A stretch of DNA of 64,000 bases, taken from assembly GCF_020921035.1 (NCBI RefSeq), contig NC_063156.1, positions 21,376,283-21,440,282 of the forward strand. The letters are read 5' to 3'. Position numbers and translations under genes: made by a program. The DNA is from Rhodamnia argentea. Its lineage: Eukaryota; Streptophyta; Magnoliopsida; Myrtales; Myrtaceae. The notes beneath the pieces are model-generated. The model worked only from the letters and a program-made list of their open reading frames with translations, was not told where the DNA came from and made no database searches. This document shows, one piece after another, positions 46,641-57,655 of this stretch (position 1 is the stretch's first letter; each line of letters starts with the position of its first letter).

Positions 46641-47074
46641 TCGACAAGGGCAATTATCATGCATCGTAGCCTCACGTGCATGAGAAAGACCCTTGAGCCA
46701 TTTTTTGGAAAAATTTTCGGGATTCAGATGGGATAACCTTTAGCGAAACCTTACCGCCAAGGTTAAAGAACCATTTAAATACCATCTTAAAACTATTAGT
46801 GTGACCCGGGTCCGGTCACGGGTTGTGTGCAGTGTAGTGCAAATACGATAAATCATGCACAACAATTAAAGGCAAACACCGCTTCAATGATTCAAAAGTT
46901 AAATCACAATTCCAATTCACCAAGCCCGCAAAACAAATGGTTAGCCGATCACTCCTCCCCTTATAACTCCCAATCTGCAAAAACATTTAACACCTAAGAA
47001 TGAGAATTCAACCAAAGTTTACCAAATCAATTGATTTCTTTTTCATGAAATTATCGGCCTAAGTCCTCTTTGGG

Positions 47075-47092
47075 TCCCCAGATGAGTCGCCA
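47075..47092 (-). other. Primer-binding-site-like sequence
   Basis: Minus strand TGGCGACTCATCTGGGGA begins four bases inside the 5' LTR end. It begins TGG, as expected for pairing with the CCA end of a tRNA. Ogre-type elements are reported to use an arginine tRNA; I cannot confirm the tRNA here. Confidence 0.55.
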
Positions 47093-47095
47093 AGC

Positions 47096-48431
47096 TGTCG
47101 CGACCTTCAAAAAATAGACGGATTAATTTTCGGGCTAATGGATTATCAGGTTAATTAATTAACTAACCTAACTCGGACTCTCCCAAGTCCATACCAAATC
47201 GCAACTTAAGATTCAAATAATTAACATGCAACGTGTTTTGAATTGGAGTCGCCACTAATCATTTTCGGTAGGTTGATTAGAAACCTAAATAAAATAGCGG
47301 GAGAAAACTATCTTATTTCCGCGAACCGGAGATTTTGAATTCGGGGATTTGGTTACGTCAGATTTCTCTAACGCCCTTTCGGTACCATTTTCATGAAAAA
47401 TATTTGATTTGGCAATTTTGATGGATTTTACTTGAAATTCAAAGATGCAATTTTTTTGGTTTTTTCTTCTTTTTTATGGGGATGTAAAACATTGAACTTT
47501 GTACGATATACACCATGGGTGATTTAGAAAGAAAGAAAACGCAGCCAATCACGAGTATTTACAGAAATAAATTAACATGTAATAATGCTAAAATTTGGAA
47601 CACGTGGCATGTCTAAAATAAACAAACGAATGTTCACACCAAACGATTACATTTTTGTAGATCGAGATGGAAAGGATTACCTTCTATTACACAAAATCTT
47701 ACTCACATACACGTTATAGTTCCCTTCAAGATCTCGGAGCTGGAAGAACGCGGCTGTCGTCGAAAATGGCAAGCAATGGCGTTGTTGGGTTGCGAGGGGC
47801 GAAATATGTGTCGGGACTCGTCGAAGATGATGCTCGACTAAAACACTTTTCTTCACTCTCGAATTTTCTCTTCTGATTTTTCTCAAGAACTCTCTTTTTC
47901 CTCTCTAAAAATTCCTCTCAAAAACTCTCTCAAAACTCTCTCAATTCTCTTCCACTCTTCCTAAAAAAACTCTCTCAATTCTCTTCTACTCTCTCTCTCA
48001 ATTCTCTTCCACTTCCCCCCTTTTATAGCCAAATTTCTTCATCATCTTCCCTTCTTCATCTTCTCTTCATCATCTTCTCTTCATCACCTTCCCTTCATCA
48101 TATTCATCTTCTCTTCTTCATCTTCCCTTCACCATCTTCCTTTCATTATCTTCCCTTCTTCATCTTCTCTTGGTATTTGCAATGCAGTCCCCGAAGTTTC
48201 AAGTATTTGCAATACGGTCCCCGAAGTTTTAAGTATTTGCAATACAGTCCCTGAAGTTTCAAATCTTCTCGGTATATTTTTCCATCCCGTGCCTAGTCTA
48301 GACGCATGCTAAATTAAGTGTTCTGCTTGCCCAATTATATGCCAATGCAATGTACGCTAAAAATAAATATATGAGATGATTTTTTTTATAATTTTTATGC
48401 AAAAAATAGATTAGTCAAAATTTAGGCGTCA
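47096..48431 (-). repeat. 5' LTR of the Ogre/Tat-like retrotransposon
   Basis: A 1336-bp copy of 38127-39463. Seen differences include C at 47740 (T at 38771), T at 47874 (C at 38905) and small changes in the 28-bp tandem units near 48180-48260. A minus-strand TATA box (TATAAAAG) is at 48020-48027. Confidence 0.9.
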
Positions 48432-48680
48432 ACGGATGGCCAGCCATCACTTGAGACAAGGCACATGTGAAAAGGAAGGGGAAAAAAAAGAACAAAAAAG
48501 AAAAAAATTCAATAAATCTAAATGATGAAATTACCATTTTTCAAGCCCTTCTTTAAAATAATGAGAACATTTCATGCATTTATTTGAAACGATATTTATT
48601 TCATATCCTCATTTGAGAAAATGAGAGCACTTCAATTCCTTATTTGAAATTTTCCTTAATTTATTTATCGATACTTCGTT

Positions 48681-49488
48681 TCATTTCTTTTATGATCCTT
48701 CGTTGTGGTTAGTCCCGCCATTTTTCAGCCGGATTGGTCGAGCCCAAAATTTGCAATTGCACAAACGAGGTAGAGACGAACTTTCATCTTGTAGAACCAG
48801 TACAAAGTGAATATAGTGGTGGCAGTATTCACACGTAACAATGGCGAGCGGACTGATTAAGAACCACGAGATCTCTAGAAAACACGACCGGAATCCAGAA
48901 GTGTGTACGTTAATTTCCTCCTTTTGCCCTAATTACGAGATTAGCATAATCCTAAGCTGTGTGTTTAGTGGACCCCGATGGCCTAATAACACGCTCCAAG
49001 ATTCTGCGAAGAATCATTGCTTAGGGCCGGAATATATCCAGCTCGCTTTCTTGTCTACCTCAAACTTCTTTAGGCAACCATCTTTGTTCTAAACCTAACG
49101 CCCTTCATTTTTCATGATAAGACTTGAAATCAGATCATTCTAAAGGGAATAAACAAAGAAAATACAGGTTTAGATGTCTGAAAGTGGACCCACAGGACAA
49201 ACTTAGGTGGTGGGGCCAAATAAATAAATTTTTTTTTCTGTTGGTAGATTTTGGAGAGGCAAAGAATATCTTTTTAAAAGTGAAAGGCCGCTTTCTTTCT
49301 TTTAGTATAATCAAGATTGCCTAACAAGATGAGTTCTGAGAATAGTATGAAAATAAGCTGAATGATGAAAAAGTTTAGGAGGATCTTGATAAACGGCCGA
49401 ATCGAAGTCCAGAAACGTGATCCGAATCCAATCAGAAACTCTCTTTAGTTTTGTTTTGAAGAAGACATGAAATGCATAGAGTTGTCAA

Positions 49489-49551
<63 letters not shown>

Positions 49552-49786
49552 GATACCAGTCCCTAGATGATGTTACATGCAATTTGTCCTCACCTAAGGA
49601 TGGAACTCCTGACTTCCGGCTCTTACATCTCCTCTAGACTCGTCAAACGAGTGGCTTGGTCAAAAATGATCCGATCAAATCTGACATATTTTTATGCAAT
49701 ACAAGTTTATTGACCCATATCTAATTTGACCCAACTCAGGTTTTTAATCCTTGGCAATTTTTCTTCTTAAATTATTGCCTCGGAAA
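48681..49786. other. Intergenic; long (TC)n microsatellite at 49492-49548
   Basis: No gene was recognised. The frame at 48841-49092 has no domain. The (TC)n run is about 57 bases, the longest microsatellite in the window. Confidence 0.6.
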
Positions 49787-50038
49787 ATGAGGGACTCCAT
49801 GGATTTGCTCGCTGAGTCGGTGAGGGAGCTCACATCGGTTCAAGTCGGGGACTTCACGAGGCACATGAGCAACATGGAGACAAGGGTGAGCATCATGCTG
49901 ACAGACAAGAATATTTGTGTGGACGGGTTTGGGAGTCAGGTTATAAATGAGGCAGAGGTAAGGGTGAGGCGAAGGATGGTGGATCCATTGCCCTCATTCT
50001 TGTCAATATGTTGGCCTCCAAGCATTGCCCTGCCATAG
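49787..50038 (+). pseudogene. Degenerate pectin methylesterase inhibitor (PMEI)-like fragment
   Basis: PMEI domains are four-helix proteins of the cell wall that block pectin methylesterases. The frame reads MRDSMDLLAESVRELTSVQV, then FTRHMSNMETRVSIMLTDKN and CVDGFGSQV, and later RVRRRMVD, before stopping at 50036-50038. This parallels the second half of the family (D.VDLL..SV.EL, VETWVSAALTDE.TC.DGF, then V...IV). The first half with its two disulphide-forming cysteines is absent upstream. The expected WVSAALT is changed to RVSIMLT, and the last helix is not preserved (FLSICWPPSIALP). A dead fragment is the simplest reading. Confidence 0.5.
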
Positions 50039-50334
50039 TAACCGGAGTAGAATTATTAGCTTCTCATTTGTACACCTCTCTCACTCTCTCTCTCTCTCAC
50101 TCGGACAATCTCACACACAGTGAGAATGGATGGACTTTCAATACTAAAGTGTTACCTACGGCACACATTGAATAGCATATGTTCATGTTCACCCCGACCT
50201 GGCCCGGCCCAGTGTCGGATACTAAATATATGACGTTGATGTTGCTTGCCCTTTCATTTTTCATTTGATCAGGCGATGTCTAAAATTGTCGTTATGCATT
50301 ACAAAGATCATATTCTTATTTGGTTGAATCAATT

Positions 50335-50580
50335 GAGTATTTAAATATTTGACTTTAAGGAATTTTTAAGTATTTAACTTTAAGAGATCGATTGGGAGGA
50401 ATCAATGCTAGTAATTCCTCTAAAAAGTTTATGATGTCTGGTTCAATTACCATTCGAGATAAGATAACCTGTGACGTTGGATTTAGAAAAAGTAATTCCT
50501 CTCAATCGATTCCTTAAAGTTTTTCCTTTTGTCGGAACCGATTCCTTAAAGTAAAATACTTCAAATTGCAACTTGTATTA
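50335..50580. repeat. Foldback repeat
   Basis: The left part contains ACTTTAAGAGATCGATTGGG and AGGAAT. The right part contains the inverse, ATTCCTCTCAATCGATTCCT followed by TAAAGT, and then a second inverted copy GATTCCTTAAAGTAAAATAC. It would fold into a long hairpin. No coding capacity. Confidence 0.55.
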
Positions 50581-50689
50581 CTAGAATTGAATGTTTAAAA
50601 CATAGCCATTCATTCCAAAATTAAACTCTCGACAGAGGATACAAATACTAGGAGACTCTAGAGAAACAGGGCAACCAACTTCATCCTTT

Positions 50690-51335
50690 CCTAGTTACTT
50701 TGTAATTCTGTCAATTCAGTCCTAAATATTTTTTTTATGCCAATTGATTTCTAAACCTTTTGTGTTTGCGCCAATTCAATTCATCCTTCCAATTTTGGCC
50801 ATAAATCGTCGACGTGGATGCCGATCGTCCTATGCGATATGGCCAACGCCGAAGTGGACAATTTCTAATATAATTTCAATATTTTTTGAATTTATTTATT
50901 TATTTACTCTTTTCTTGCTCTTTCTTTTTTTTTTTTATTTCCTTCTTCCTCCGGCCGGCGAGGTCGCAGGCCTCGATTTGCCGGGCAAGGCCGATCTGGC
51001 CCTCGCCACCCGTCACCTCCGGCCAGCAAGGTCATCCTCGGCGACCGACTAGAGAAAGAAGGGAAGGGAAAATAAAGAAAGAGAAATAAAATAAAAAAGG
51101 GAAAAAGAAAAGAAAAATAGATAAACATTCGAAAAAATTAAAACGTTATTAAAATTTGTCCACTTCAACACCGCTTACCACACCACGTGGGACGCCCGAC
51201 GTCTTTATCAATGTTTTTCAGCTAAAATTGCATGGATTGACTGAATTGACACAAAAGCAAAATGTTTAACATTGAATTGGCCCAAAAAAAAAAAATTAAT
51301 ACCGAATTGGCACAATTGCGTAACTTTTCCAATTT
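50690..51335. repeat. GC-island foldback repeat, nearly complete
   Basis: Left end: AGTTACTTTGTAATTCTGTC then AATTCAGTCCTAAA. Right end in reverse: AAGTTACGCAATTGTGCC then AATTCGGTATTAA. Between them lie a T-rich arm, a GC core (50950-51050, with CGGCCGGCGAGG and CCTCCGGCCAGCAAGG) and a purine-rich arm. This is the clearest example of the island family in the window, with visibly inverted ends. Confidence 0.6.
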
Positions 51336-53339
51336 ACATGAGTCAGATCATTAAGCGCTTGCGGCCTTCTTCATTTGTTTTCGCTAATTCAAAAAAGGGT
51401 TAAGGAATGGATTTACAATCCATATGGCCACCTAAGAAGCACATAAACTCACTAGGGCCTCCACTTCCGTGTCGGACGAATGTTGGTGGCAGGTCTCTAA
51501 CGCACATCCCCGTTACATGATCGATACGTGATCAATAGATGTGAAACATCCCGACACGTCGTCAGCACTTCGAAACAATGAATGATATTAACAAATGGTG
51601 AATTAATATTTTTAATGTAGATTCATTCTATGCTCTTTTCTGATTATTTACTTATGTATGAATTTAAATCAAATTAATTTGATTGAAATAATCATAAAAA
51701 TAATAATTTATCATGTATAAAAAAAAATATATTCGATACACAACGTGTCTCGACATATCGAAATTCTCTATTTTTTGAGTCAATGTGTCGTGTTATATCG
51801 TGTCATTATCGCGTGCTAGTGCTGCTTAGATGACCAACTCTAACCTCCATCTCCCAACGCTTAACTATATGTGAAGCCTCATGTCCTTGGACAATGTGAT
51901 AGGCTGATGACGTCATGACCTCTTAAGTCACTGGCACGTGAATTTCCATTACATTTTTCCCCTTTGAAATGTGAACTAGTCATATAGATAAAAGATTTTT
52001 TTTTTATATATATATCATGCATGGGTGTCAATACCGAACAATATACCCGAATCGAAGCACAATCCGATATGAGATTTTCGGATATTTTAGGTTCGGGTCT
52101 TGTTCGGATCGTGTAATTGCTCAAAATTCTAGGTATATAAAGATTTCGGATCGAGTCGGTTCGTGTTTCGATTCGCGTATAGCCCGGCAAATTTGAAAAA
52201 TTTATTTCGGCAAATGAAAAGCATAACATATACTTATCTTTGTCATTAAAAGAAAACTCACGTTAAGATTGAGCTTTTCATTCCGGTATTGAACTAGAGT
52301 CTCGTCCACATTAAGGATTATTTGTTATAATTATTGGAATTCTCAGAATTCATAAAGGTTTTTCTTAAACACGTTATGGTCAATACCGAACAACTGAAAT
52401 CTTCATTTCAGTTGGCTTATCCAATCGCTAGCCACTGTAAGCATGTTCCCTTGATTTGCCTCTAACTAGCTATGAAGCCAAGTTCAAAATATTGGATAAA
52501 TGTTCTTAAACTGATCGACCATAACTGGCTCGACGATGGAATGGAATCGACCTCCGGGAAATGGTCGGTGAATGGTGTGGTAATCCAGCGATCGGAAGTG
52601 ACTTTTCAGTAGACGGTCGATAAATTATAAGACGGGGCTTTGCAGATAGTTAATAAAAAAAAGAAAAAACATACTTTTCAATGGACGGTCGATAAATTCG
52701 AGTTTCATTCCGCACATGACTCCTAAATTATAAGATGAGGTTTTGCAACAAGCCGCTCGCACGACGGACCACTGGAAACACATGAGCAGTTCCGAAGATC
52801 GTCTTCTCCAGCTCCTCCACGTGTGCAACGGGCCTTGATATAATAATTGGGCCCCAAAAGGCGGGCCTAATCGAAATCCAAGTGGAGGCAATATGGGCTT
52901 TGTTTGGCCCAACAAAGCTTATAAACGCAAATTGGGCCTCGGGACGAGGACCTCCCCTCCGCATCCCGACCGGCAACCGATGATGCGCTCGATCATCAAT
53001 GTCAGAACTCAGAACTACCCCACATGCTAGCGCAACACTCATGGGCTAACTACCAGGAAGGATAGCATTAGAAACACCTATCCCTACCCCATCTCAAATT
53101 TATCAATCGGATTTCTGTTTGCGGCACCGATATATGCAAGTGCATCCCCTGAGCTGATGCCCGATTAGGGAAGGATTTGATCATGGACCTCGTGGCTCGA
53201 TGGGCTCGCTTAGGCTTGTTCGAGCCATGAACGGGCGGGCCAAGAGAGCAATTTCCTTTACGGAACCAGCCCCGCCCGGGCCCTATCATTGTACGAAGGC
53301 CTAGACGGGGAATTTGGTCCTAGTATCTGGCCCGGCCCG
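51336..53339. other. Intergenic region without a supported gene
   Basis: AT-rich DNA. The 15-mer GTCAATACCGAACAA occurs directly repeated near 52027 and 52380, enclosing CCGAA/TTCGG-rich sequence, possibly the remains of a small transposon. The minus frames at 52625-53042 have no recognisable domain. Confidence 0.4.
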
Positions 53340-53484
53340 CCCAATAACTAAAAGCACTTGTTGCGTTCAAAGTATAAAGATGGATTTCCTTTCAAGAACC
53401 ACCATAAGACCCCCAGGTAGGAAGGATTGGTGACCATGTCCTTGTTCCTTCATATCCCTTTCCCTTATCCCTTCTCTTGTTTAG

Positions 53485-53805
53485 AAAAAAAAAAAATTAT
53501 TAAGATAATAGAATTTCGAGAATTGCGTATTCAATTCAAAGATGGATTAATAATAGAATTAAATAATCTAGTTCGAAATATTAATTTGAAAATTATTCAA
53601 ATTCAAATATATATAGATTCGAATACGTGTCTATCCAATATCGATAGGGAGTATAGAATAGAGCGGGTAGCAAGAATCGAACCCGCATCGTTAGCTTGGA
53701 AGGCTAGAGGTTATAATCGACGTCGAATCATCATTTTTAATCTCTCTAATTCAAAACCGAACATGAAACTTTGGTTTCATTCGGCTCCTTTAAATGATGA
53801 ATCCA
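53485..53805. other. Nuclear plastid DNA insert from the trnG-UCC region
   Basis: The centre is the second exon of plastid trnG-UCC (53663-53711, minus). The flank on its upstream side has CGACGTCGAATCATCATTTT, TTAATCTCTCTAATTC and TTGGTTTCATTCGGCTCC, which I recognise as the plastid trnG intron end. The other flank is plastid-like AT-rich spacer. The ends of the insert are estimated from where similarity to the sister duplication copy stops and resumes. Confidence 0.6.
53663..53711 (-). pseudogene. trnG-UCC: Plastid tRNA-Gly(UCC) 3' exon, decayed
   Basis: The minus strand reads the anticodon arm CTAGCCTTCCAAGCTAA with loop CTTCCAA (anticodon UCC), then CGATGCGGGTTCGATTC and the acceptor end TACCCGC. 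The T-stem 3' strand is TTGC where plastid copies have CCGC, so the stem is broken. The first exon (GCGGGTATAG) is absent. It cannot make a tRNA. Confidence 0.75.
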
Positions 53806-54394
53806 CCAAGACAGGAGACAACACCGGCGAGCTCGTTTCATTCTCTTCTATAAATTTCAAACCCACGTCTGAAATTAAATATCCCCACTCCACCCCCACC
53901 CGATTTCCTTGTGGTACTATAAGATTCACCCACAAAAAATTGATGGCTCTTGCGTACGATGATATCAATAATGGATTCTATGCTTCACAGGACGCATTCA
54001 AATCATTCGCCAGCAACAATTACAAAACTAGGAACATATGCTAACCTTCAGCAGGAGATGCGCCAGATGGATCTGCTTTTATTGGACCATTAAGTATTGG
54101 ATTTGTACGATTGCAACAAGCCGAGTTATTCATATGTAACCGATTAGTGATCGGAGATATATCGTAAATCGTCTCTCCAAGATAGAATATATTTCAACTA
54201 GTTGTGGGAAAAAATCTACTGGCTAGATACAAGGAAAAATACCAAGAAAGTAATGAACTTATTGTAGGGACTAGATATGTCAATTCAATCCCAAACTTTT
54301 CAATTTGGTTAGAAGTAGTGCCGTGAAATTACTAATTGGGCTGGCTAGGCAAGCAATTTCTTTTTTAGAATTGGGTCCGCCCAAGCACCGACCT

Positions 54395-54880
54395 GGTATC
54401 TGGCCCAATCCACCCTATAATCAAGTCTACTTAGGTCATTGTTTCATTCGTGTTGTGTCTTGAAGTCATTTCTTTCTTTTTGCTTCTTTGTACTTTTATG
54501 GCAGAGTCATCCAAAGAGATGATGTGTGTGAGGTCTAGATTCGAACATGAAACTGTGAAGTTTTCTCGTATTAAAGCCACTTATTCCATTCAAGCTATGA
54601 AGATGGGATTATCTTTTAAGGACCACCACAAGTGATTAACCATGTCTTTTCATCTCTCTCTCTCTCTCTCTTCTGGACCACAAGGGGGAGACAGCACTTG
54701 AGAGTTCATTTAAGTCCCTTTGCTTCCATTGATTCACCAAAAAATGGATGGTTTCTAGTATAAATTGACATCAATAATGAATCCTATGTTTCACAGTATA
54801 CATTCAAATCATTTATCAGCAATGGATGCCCTAGATGTATTTGCTTTTACTGGATAATTAAGGAATCCGGTATTGCCATA
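54395..54880. repeat. Local duplication, copy 2 (without plastid insert)
   Basis: Diverged sister of 53340-54110. At the point where copy 1 has the plastid insert, this copy has a short (CT)n tract (54655-54672) followed by GGGGGAGACAGCACTTG, matching GACAGGAGACAACACCGG in copy 1. Confidence 0.5.
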
Positions 54881-57401
54881 ATTCAGCTTAATGCATGCGA
54901 TTGACTTTTGACTAATTGCACATAAGAAGGAATAAACTGTATGCAACTGGATTTATAGGGGTGAGCAACCCGAAACCAAGACCGGTGGGAAACCCGTTCC
55001 GTTCCGTGCTCTAAAAACTAGAGAACCTGTTTTAACGGATAGGTTCTAAGTTTTAGGTAGGTGGAACCTAAAACCCGTAACAAGCTTTTATATTTTTCTT
55101 GTTATATGTTTTCTCACGATCTTGTGGTATTCTATGGTATTCGACGATGAATGTGTAATATAGAACTACTAGCCTAAACTTCCATTTCTGACGATATTTA
55201 TGACTAAGACTTTTACTTTGTCGTTGTTACATATTTATTTGTGTGTCTAATTATGAATTATGGTCGGTGAACCGTAGTAGCAAGTGGTGGTTATTATAGG
55301 TAATGATTCATTATAATCGTTTAATTAAAAATACAGGTGAAACTTGGATAATCCCCGAAATTTGTGACAAGATAGGTTCCAAGATATGCAAGATATGTTT
55401 CGGATTTCAAAAAAAGAGGAATATGTTATGATGGGTAGATTCCAACTTTCGGATGAAACCTATATGAAATCTCAAACCGCTCCCCCTATAGATTTGTATA
55501 ATTATCAACAGACAAAATAATCATGTGATTAGAGATTGTACCAAAACTGTCCTTCCAAGAAAAAAAAAATATATTTTTACCGATTGTGCGCCAAAGTCTA
55601 ATAGCTGGATACATCTCATTGATGCCGCTTGAATCGTAGCCAACACCTTTTGGGAGTCACCGGGATTCGGTTGGGAAAAAAACATGGTATGTGTGCTCCC
55701 GCAAACCGTCCATGCAAGTACCGATTTCCGAACAAAATTAGTCGGATGAATTAAATTATCATAAATATAAAAAAACTTTGGCAAAAAAAAAAAAATCAGG
55801 ACTGAATTAACACAATTGCAATAATTTTAGGGCTTTTTCGGTAATTTTTTTTCTCTCTCCGGTACATCTATAATAGTAAGAAACTTTTTTGAGACATGTC
55901 CTCTATATGAATCTTAAGAATTCAAGGCTTTTAGGCTTACTTGGATAGAGTAAAGACCCATCTTCCAGGGACACTTGGATTTGGACAAGATCATTGGCCG
56001 AGCATTCCCAATCACTCTCGTTTCGTGGAAAAAGCAACACCAAAGTTGAGGCTGCCTATTAAATAATCGAACACACGATTCTTATCCAAATACCGTGTAA
56101 TTATGGGATTGTCTTGACATAGAAATTTTCCTGTCGGTCCACACAAACGACAATGCGAATGGAGATATAGCAAACCTATACGGATCTCGTTCTTAGTATC
56201 GATAATCTCTACATTAAAAGATGGAATTAAGCCCAATGGCAAGTTGCCCGCTTCTTTCCGGTTCCAAGTACACCCGAGCAATGGGCGAGCTTGTACGAAC
56301 CGGTTCAATTACTTGGAACCGGCGGTCATCGGTTCCCATCTGAAATTAGGAACCGACCCATCTGAATATTGAAACCGATGGCATGTTCTCTGGTTTTTTT
56401 TTTTTAATAAAACACGTAATCCATAATCCACTTCAGGATCTTTATGAGAAGGATATTAAAGCCCTCATGGGAATTCCTATGGGTTAACAGAAAAAGATAA
56501 TGAACAAAGTTGAAAGAAGACGAGAAATCTTTGAGTTTCATTCTTTACGGATAATGCGGAAAGAGCGAGCGTGAGTGCTCGGGGTTTGTGGATGGAGGGT
56601 CCAAGCCGAGGATGGCAATCGTGATAGGAGGATTTGTGAGGACTAGGGCTTTTTACACATTTTAAAGAAATTGAAGAAAAAAAAAATTTGGTCCAATTTG
56701 GGTGGTCCGAGTGGGCGGTTCCACAAATGAAATCGGGAACCCAACTTAAAATCGCCGGTTCTTATTTTTTGGAAGCCGGAATCGGACCGGTGCTCCTAGA
56801 ACCGCCTAGAATCGGCCGGTTCGATCCGGTCCGGGGCGGTTCCCTTTTTTCACCCTGCTTCGAGCCTAAAAACCCTTGTTCGGATCCACACAATGTTTAC
56901 AGAAGCGCACATGTATTCTTTTGAAGAATGACCTAATTAAGAGATAAGGGTTAACAAAGACATGGCTTGTCAAGACGTTCAAAATTTGTGCTTAGAACCT
57001 TGCGAGAGTCATCATCCCGGCCAGCCGCTTGACTCATGATCAAGTCTTACATTTTGAAATGAAAAATGCGAACGGGGAATCTCTGTAGTATCATCTTGAA
57101 TCAGTATGAAATGATATGGAAAGCTATTGAAAAAAATGGTCAAAGGGGTAGGTCAGGTAGTGGGAGACAGCAAGGTGAATTTATAATCACAGCGTAATAA
57201 CTGTGCATGTACAATTGAATGTTGCGTTGCTCGTTAATAATGTTTGAACCAGAGAGTCCCAACTAACCTGTTATAAAGAAATCTGTCCAATGCATGAGCC
57301 GCTGTAATGACTGCTGATGAATCGTGATGGCGGATCATGTCTTATCACAGCCCATAACTGTGTGATTCTTCTCTGTCTCGCTATTCTTCATGAATTCAAA
57401 C

Positions 57402-57441
<40 letters not shown>

Positions 57442-57655
57442 TCCACACGAAAATTACTCGTCTTGAATTCTCAGTCTCATGTGCACTATCCTAGAACCGG
57501 AATCTTGCATCAGCCATCAAACCCCATTCCATTAAGAACACTACCTTACTCTCCCTCCCTCCTTTATCATTCCCCTGCTCACAATCTCATAAGTCAAAAC
57601 ACGAAAAATGTCTCCTTTTTCCCGGTAGAGTTCTGACCCCCTTTTAACGTTGGAG
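54881..57655. other. Intergenic region with AACCGG-rich repeats; (CT)n at 57402-57436
   Basis: From AGGGGTGAGCAACCCGAAAC (about 54958) to GGGAACCGCC on the reverse near 56845, followed by TTCACCCTGCTTC, the stretch is rich in GGTTC/GAACC words, as in hAT-type non-autonomous elements with AGGGGTGA ends. I could not find an 8-bp duplication. A fragment of the GC-island family lies at about 55720-55850. The minus frame 56012-56308 shows no domain. The last 250 bases are the likely promoter and leader of the next gene. Confidence 0.35.
57402..57436. repeat. (CT)n microsatellite in the promoter or leader
   Basis: A CT run 220 bases upstream of the start codon of the large membrane protein gene. 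Pyrimidine runs are common in plant leaders. Confidence 0.85.

Larger units (their letters stand above)
38127..48431 (-). mobile_element. Non-autonomous Ogre/Tat-like Gypsy LTR retrotransposon
   Basis: The element is 10.3 kb with two LTRs and a 7.6-kb interior, oriented on the minus strand. Next to the 5' LTR (right side on plus) is a primer-binding-site-like TGGCGACTCATCTGGGGA (47075-47092). Next to the 3' LTR is a polypurine tract AAAGAGGGGC (39470-39479). Gag remains lie at 44150-45757. A short stretch resembling the segment just before reverse transcriptase lies at about 43420-43700. I find no reverse transcriptase core, RNase H or integrase in 39464-43400. GATGG lies directly left of the element (38122-38126) and again at 48435-48439, three bases beyond the right LTR, so the target duplication is imperfect. 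Family assignment rests on gag and PBS style and is moderate. Confidence 0.8.
37350..48680. mobile_element. GC-island foldback element interrupted by two LTR-element insertions
   Basis: The outer left arm (about 37350-37407 plus 37918-38126) and outer right arm (48432-48680) are inverted copies. CTCATTATTTTAAAGAAG near 37943 pairs with CTTTAAAATAATGAGAAC near 48553, and ATTTCGTCATTTAC pairs with AAATGATGAAATTACC. The GC core is split at the GATGG flanking the retrotransposon. A complete relative without insertions lies at about 13310-13700. Removing both inserts leaves an element of roughly 0.5 kb. Confidence 0.6.
53340..54110. repeat. Local duplication, copy 1 (carries the plastid insert)
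   Basis: Shared with 54395-54880: TATCTGGCCC near the left, AGGACCACCACAAG versus AGAACCACCATAAG, ACCATGTC, and then GACATCAATAATGAATCCTA versus GATATCAATAATGGATTCTA and CATTCAAATCATT. The copies are well diverged. Copy 1 is longer by the plastid insert. The 205-codon plus frame (53427-54044) runs across unrelated pieces and is not a gene. Confidence 0.55.

Noticed and set aside
53663..53711. Functional nuclear tRNA gene
   Set aside because: Only the second exon of a split plastid tRNA is present and the T-stem is mismatched.
53427..54044. 205-codon plus-strand frame over the plastid insert
   Set aside because: Crosses duplication sequence, plastid spacer, the antisense of a tRNA exon and intron. 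Not a coding unit.
54958..56860. Complete hAT-type element with AGGGGTGA ends
   Set aside because: Ends are suggestive, but no 8-bp target duplication and poor terminal match; kept only as a remark.
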